From Isoetes taiwanensis (Eukaryota; Streptophyta; Lycopodiopsida; Isoetales; Isoetaceae): a stretch of DNA of 64,000 bases. Below, one piece after another: positions 59,294-64,000 of the stretch. The stretch is from assembly GCA_021234155.1 (NCBI GenBank), contig JAJEKV010000093.1, forward strand, positions 2,093,712-2,157,711, in the 5' to 3' direction. The first letter of the stretch is position 1; the number at the start of each line of letters is the position of its first letter. The translations under genes and the position numbers were made by a program. The notes beneath the pieces are model-generated. The model was given only the letters and a program-made list of their open reading frames with translations, did not search any database and was not told where the DNA came from.

Positions 59294-59370
59294 CCACATT
59301 CCGGTGTGGACCGGTGGGGCCCCGCGACCAGTGGAGCCGGGAGCGGGTCCCCGGCCACACCGGAATGTGG
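59294..59370. repeat. GC-rich stem-loop with 16-bp perfect arms
   Basis: CCACATTCCGGTGTGG at 59294-59309 is the exact reverse complement of CCACACCGGAATGTGG at 59355-59370, with a 45-base GC-rich loop. The surrounding 120 bases are far more GC-rich than the neighbourhood. Confidence 0.7.
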
Positions 59371-59590
59371 GACCGGCAGCGATGCCACCACAACATGGAA
59401 GTTGGGACCATTTTTGGGTTGCCCCTAGGGGGCAAGCCCATGTGGGTTTATGGCATATTTCAAGTATATGCCAGAAATATGCCAATGACTGCTCCAAACT
59501 TGCTATAGGGTGTAAATTGGCAGTGGCCGCTGTTGTTGGGCAGTCAGTTTGGAAACCGGCTAACCGGTTGTCTCATCCATTCTGGCGCCC

Positions 59591-60224
59591 TTCTCTTTGG
59601 AGCCTCGGGTTTCATAGGTATCTCTTTGGAGCCTTGGGTTTCCCAGGTAAATATGTACTTCGTGAATTCCTCAAGTTTAACCAAGTTCAAATCGCGATCG
59701 CAGTGAACGCAAACTTGTAGAAGCCCTAAAAGGGGCCTCCAAATCAACATCTCTGCCTCAAATTCCCATTTCCAAGCGGATATAAACAAACCAGATTCCC
59801 TTGCTAGGATTTGCTCTGCCGCTTGTCTTCTGGTAAGTTGTGTTGGTCCTTTCAGACTCTATGGCGAGCCTGTGGTTAAGGCTTGTGTGGAGGCAGGGAT
59901 TGATTATTTGGACATTACTGGGGATCCTGGGTTTATGGAAAGAATGGAAGTTTCGTATCATTCCAAGGCTTTAGAAAATGGTTCCCTTGTTGTTTCTGCG
60001 TGTGGATATGATAGTATACCTGCAGAGCTGGGTTTAATCTTCAACACCAGGCAATGGGTTCCTCCATCCGTGCCCAACAATGTGGATTCTTACTTAGTGC
60101 TACATTCTTCTGGAAGAATACGAGGCAACACATTGGGACTTATGAGCCAGCTGTGCTAGGAATTGCCAGTGCAAGAGAGCTACAAAAATTACGTGCATCT
60201 CGGCCTAGATGTCCCAGCTTACAG
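59591..60224 (+). pseudogene. Saccharopine dehydrogenase-like oxidoreductase fragment
   Basis: This is a decayed copy of the plant SCCPDH-like oxidoreductase. Pieces in order are LFGASGFIG and LGFPGKYVLREFLKFN (the Rossmann start, here with a 29-bp tandem duplication), KLVEALKGASKSTSLPQIP, ADINKPDSLARICSAA with LLVSCVGPFRLYGEPVVKAC, and YLDITGDPGFMERMEVSYHS. These continue into VVSACGYDSIPAELGLIFNT and, after a shift, HIGTYEPAVLGIASARELQK. At least three frameshifts occur. The alignment ends at CAG|GTGAAA (60224), possibly an exon end. No C-terminal half follows; a LINE scrap lies downstream. Confidence 0.8.
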
Positions 60225-60360
60225 GTGAAATGAAACCCACAAGTATTTGGGCTTTTATTAAAATATTTTAGGAATGTTGGTTAATTTGTCGTGCAATTCT
60301 AGTCAAAGATACTATCCATCTATCTATAATGTGCATGATGTTTTATCCTTTACATTATAG

Positions 60361-60790
60361 TTTTTTTTTTAAAAACGTGTTTTACTTCATATTATACACT
60401 TAAAATATTACAAAGTACTTCCAGAAGTAAGAAATGTCCCTGAAGCATCAATCACTTTTAGATGATCACTCCATATTGGAATTTTAATACGATCAGGCCA
60501 ATTGAAGATCTGAAAGCAATTATACAACTTCTTACGAATTTCTTGAAGCACCACCTGAGAAGAAATATGCTTATCATAAAAGACCTTTCTTCGCCTTCGC
60601 TTCCATACACTCCATATTAGCCAAGACTTTGTCATGTGAAATGCAATCCTTTTAGAAGCAGTCCACTGATTTTGGATAACAAATGCATTGGTGAATATAT
60701 ATGCATTTAACTCCAAATGATAATGTTTGCATATAATGGCCTGATTTTCCAGCCATGTTTTCCAACATAACAGCGAGCCCTGACTAGGCT
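60361..60790 (-). mobile_element. 5'-truncated LINE scrap
   Basis: A T run at 60361-60370 is the A-tail of a minus-strand element. The frame 60408-60716 reads NQWTASKRIAFHMTKSWLIW, then SVWKRRRRKVFYDKHI and VVLQEIRKKL. This is the 'LIW..WK.RN..IF' C-terminal signature of plant LINE ORF2, comparable to the end of the LINE at 14491-14763. The 5' end near 60790 is approximate. Confidence 0.6.
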
Positions 60791-60804
60791 ATGGCGATTC
60801 AGGA

Positions 60805-61960
60805 TTGCCTAAGTGTATATATGTGCAAGCTTATGGATTAGAAGTTCATAGAACTCTTGGAAATTATAATGTGCCTGCAATTGTGGCATGTGGCAATGTC
60901 TCTAATGCACAACACACTTTTGTCAGATTGCTCTATCGGATGAGCATTAATGAACTTCTGTTTGTATTGGTCTACCTTGAATGTGGAACAAAAAAAGATG
61001 CTCTCTCTATTTACCAAAACATGCAAGAAGATAGCATGAATCCCAACTGGTTATACACTCGTGGCTTTGCTGAGGACTTGTGCTAGGGTGAATGATATAG
61101 AAATGGGTAAGAGAATTCATGCACAGATTCGAAAAAGTGGTCTTAAAATTGATCAATACGTTAGCAGCATTTTGGTTGGCATGTATGCCTTGCAGAGGCA
61201 TATGAAGTCTTTCACAAACTACAGATGCAGAGTGTCCTATCTTGGACCATATTGATCAATGGATCTGTAGAATAAGGATATGGGCAGGAAGCATGATTTG
61301 ATTTAAACAAATGGAATTTGAGGGTATCCAACCAAATGCTTCTACTTTCGTTCGCATCCTCAAAGCTTGTAATGCTATTGAGGAGGGCTGAGAAATACAT
61401 ATTAAGGTTTCACAAAAGGGGATTGAAAGGGATATATTTGTTGGGAATGTTTTAATTGACATGTATTCCAAATTTGAATCTCATCAAGAGCACAGGTTAT
61501 CTTTGAAAAGTTACCAGTTCAAAGTGTCATATCATGGACTGCCCTCACTTCAGGATATGTCAAAAATGGGCTTGTTGTGGAAGCCCTTGAATGTTTTCAG
61601 CGGATGCAGGTTGATGGAATATCTCCAAATGCTGTTATATATGTCTCTGGTTTGAAAGCATGTAGTAGGATAGGAGACATAGATAGGGGCCTAGAAATAC
61701 ATCTTCAAATTGCCAAAAAAAAATTTGAGAAGGATATTGATAGTGCTTTGATCAGTATGTACACAAAATGTGGGCAGCTTTTAAAGGTACGGATAATCTT
61801 TAACAACCTGCCAGTTCGAAGTATTGTTACTTGGACATCAATAATTGCAAGATATGCAGCAAATGGGCATTGTAAAGAAGCAGTTTAATGTTTTGATCAA
61901 ATGTCATATGGCATTGAAAGGTTTAAAATGTCGTAGTGATTATTTGAAGAAACCTCTTGC
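60805..61960 (+). pseudogene. PPR-protein pseudogene (PLS-type)
   Basis: Successive frames give YGLEVHRTLGNYNVPAIVAC, DALSIYQNMQEDSMNP, RTCARVNDIEMGKRIHAQIR, KACNAIEE and KGIERDIFVGNVLIDMYSKF. They continue with VEALECFQRMQVDGISPNAV, LKACSRIGDIDRGLEIHLQI, LISMYTKCGQLLKVRIIFNN and RSIVTWTSIIARYAANGHCK. These are five or more tandem 35-residue PPR motifs of the plant combinatorial/modular type, which bind organellar transcripts. Stops and frameshifts occur between nearly every motif, and neither end is intact. Confidence 0.85.
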
Positions 61961-62199
61961 GCGCATGGCAGAACTTGGAGCAGAGAGGTTATTTAATTAT
62001 GGAGATGAAGAACAAAAAGAAGAGACTCTTCAAACTCCCAGCTGTAGCTTGTGACTAAGGTTGACTCATCCCTATACTCTTGATTTATGAGTAATTTACC
62101 TGTTATAGTTGTGCATTACAGCCATGGCAGAACCTAGATGTGATGAATGTTGTCAGCCAACCTCCATCAAATTTTATGTCATGGTGTCATGTTAAACAT

Positions 62200-62420
62200 A
62201 TGGATGGATATGTAAGGAAATGACCAATTGAGAGCTCTGTAAAGATAACAGAGGTAGATGTTGGGGCTTCCACAAAACCAAGTGGGCAATATATGTCTTA
62301 TCACCCTTCGTTGGCAAGTGAAGAATCTAGAAGTATAAGGGCACCACCATATGTTGTGCCTCAAGGTCTGTCTTCTCAGGCTTACCATGTCAAGCATAGC
62401 TACCACCCCCCAGACTAAAG
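62200..62420 (+). pseudogene. Coding-like fragment of unknown family
   Basis: A plus-strand frame reads VKITEVDVGASTKPSGQYMS, YHPSLASEESRSIRAPPYVV and PQGLSSQAYHVKHSYHPPD before a stop. It is Ser/Pro/His/Tyr-rich and looks like low-complexity protein, but I recognise no family and no start. Confidence 0.3.
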
Positions 62421-64000
62421 ATGATAATGCCAGGAGCTAATGTGGCAATCAGACAACCAAGAAGAGTGGAATTTTGCGAAGCTAGAGAGCAAAGGTAAAT
62501 ATGTCCATGGACATTAACAATTTGTATAACTTTTTACCAAGGTAGTTCATTTGGATGTTCCTGATTATTCTTATTCTGTCGTTGATACATATGAATGATA
62601 TTTCTTAATGAGTTATTCTTGTCTTAGATTTGAGTTTTAGATGCTACTAGCTTTTTTTGTGGCAGGATGCTTTGGTGGTATCTCATAAGGATACATCTCG
62701 TGTCTATAACACACAAATTTTTTTAGGACATAATGTGAAGGCTTAGGTTATATTTTCCATTTTGATGTACTGCTTTTTTCCAACAAGCTGCGTTGTTTTT
62801 GTCAACCACAGTTACAGGATTTGAAACCATCTCAAATGCAAAGTGCCTGTAAACTTTTAATTACCTTGTGGTGGCATATAAACAAATGCATCTAGCATTG
62901 CACATCATTTGGTCTGTCAATGCTTTTGAATATAGTGAAGCAGAAACTAGATGACGACTAGAGAACATGAACAAAGTTCAAAAGACTTGTCTGTTACATG
63001 GAATGAAAAGAATGCCACGGTTCTATTGCGATAGCAATAGAACCGACATTCCTTGGATGGGGACTTCCCTTTTCGCACTTCCTATTTATTCAGCATCTTT
63101 TCATTTTTTCATCATCGGCGTTCTCTTGAGCTAGTTTCTCATTCTTCTCTATCCTACCAGTTTCTTTTGGAACTGGATGGATTCTCTGTTCTATTCATAC
63201 TAGCTCTGCCCTACGAATTTTTTGGAGCTCGATTCTCTATTCTATTCCTTTAGCTCTACAAGATCTGATCTGCTTGTCATGAGAATTGTGGGTTCTTGGT
63301 TTTCATCTTTGAATCTGGGGATCCCCTTTTCCCTTGTCCCCTTATCGCCTCTCTTCCTGCTGGTTTTTCCCCTCGTGCTGATCGGGCTCTGCCCTCGGTG
63401 ACTTCAAGCTCCAGCATGGCGAAGCTTCGATGGGATGCTGGAGCCTTCTCACCTTGATCCCAGAGTCTTGTGTTCTTGGATGCTGGTGCTTTCTGATCCG
63501 AGAGTCGTGTGTTCCAAACAAACTGAGTTGTATCTTGCCAGATAAGTTGTTTATACAGATTATTTTCATCTAGGGTTTCTCTGACTCTACCTTGTTCAAC
63601 GATCTGGAGCTTTTTTGGCTTTGGGATACCATTTTTTCTTCTGTTCTATATTAACCTCTGGATGTGCTTGTGGTGCTTTTTCATTTGGATGGCATATAGG
63701 ATGGGTAGTTCTGAGCGGAAACTATTCACCTAGCGGTTCATGGAAGTCTCACAATCATATTAAGAGCGGCTATGCATCTGCAGGGAAGCTACTGTTTGCC
63801 GCTTTGACCTCTTTCCTTTCTGGGCGGATAAGGATCCCGCATGATCTAGTCCTGTTTCTACATCGCTTTGCCACGGATCCACCGATTTATTTTCCAATCA
63901 GTTAAGTATAACTTATCTTGTTTCAGAAATTTGTTGTCTTATGGATTTGGACGTTTTGCTCAGCTCAGTATTTAGCCTCAGATTAGCTTTTGTATAGTTC
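62421..64000. other. Intergenic, no supported gene
   Basis: Pyrimidine-rich sequence at 63060-63340 resembles a 5' leader, and a frame at 63615-63905 is open, but neither shows a recognised domain. A perfect hairpin lies at 63018-63045. Confidence 0.4.
63018..63045. repeat. Perfect 12-bp-arm hairpin
   Basis: CGGTTCTATTGC and its exact reverse complement GCAATAGAACCG are separated by GATA. The flanks GAATG and CATTC extend the symmetry imperfectly. Confidence 0.75.

Noticed and set aside
63615-63905. 96-residue plus-strand frame near the window end
   Set aside because: No recognised domain and no conserved start context; it could be part of a gene outside the window but cannot be supported.

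Overview
The window reads as nuclear DNA of a land plant, most likely a seed-free vascular plant. A fern is my best guess, from the phrasing of the pentatricopeptide (PPR) fragments, the plant phytochelatin synthase and the plant-type LINEs; nothing seen fixes the species. Genes are sparse, introns follow GT-AG rules, and most recognisable coding sequence belongs to transposable elements or decayed gene copies. Layout: 1-880 is GC-rich without a convincing gene; 860-1810 holds four copies of a repeat; 2551-3480 has a short tandem duplication, a telobox-bearing leader and inverted repeats; 3480-6480 is AT-rich and empty; 6480-7385 carries ~198-bp repeats with built-in inverted motifs. 7402-15640 is one long plus-strand LINE with target-site duplications and a 31-A tail, carrying a small upstream frame, ORF1, a broken ORF2 and a nested 321-bp MITE. 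15641-18400 is mostly empty apart from a 35-bp x3 array. 18430-21640 is a GC-rich minus-strand remnant of a different non-LTR retrotransposon. 22039-22464 is a foldback element. 22467-31380 is AT-rich with PPR scraps and microsatellites. 31773-40577 is an 8.8-kb insertion flanked by TA and short inverted termini. It carries a broken pogo-type transposase and minus-strand scraps of cellular genes, including one resembling the FANCJ helicase. A related unoccupied site lies at 59083-59090 in the same window. 42606-45021 is a minus-strand BET/GTE bromodomain gene with several reading-frame breaks. 45939-50029 is the best gene here: an apparently intact eight-exon phytochelatin synthase of 473 residues, whose catalytic Cys, His and Asp fall at positions 56, 162 and 180. 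51550-52330 is a minus-strand LINE fragment. 52910-58295 holds a palindromic GGAATCAC repeat array followed by a gene with an acidic N-terminal part, a C2H2 finger and a Ulp1-type SUMO protease domain. That gene is split by a young gag-only LTR retrotransposon at 54069-56392. 59030-62420 holds repeats and broken copies of a saccharopine-dehydrogenase-like gene and a PPR gene, separated by a LINE scrap. The last 1.5 kb has no gene I can support. The one host gene with a clear cellular role is phytochelatin synthase (heavy-metal detoxification from glutathione). The rest is mainly a record of nested transposition and gene-fragment capture. No rRNA, tRNA or CRISPR array was seen.
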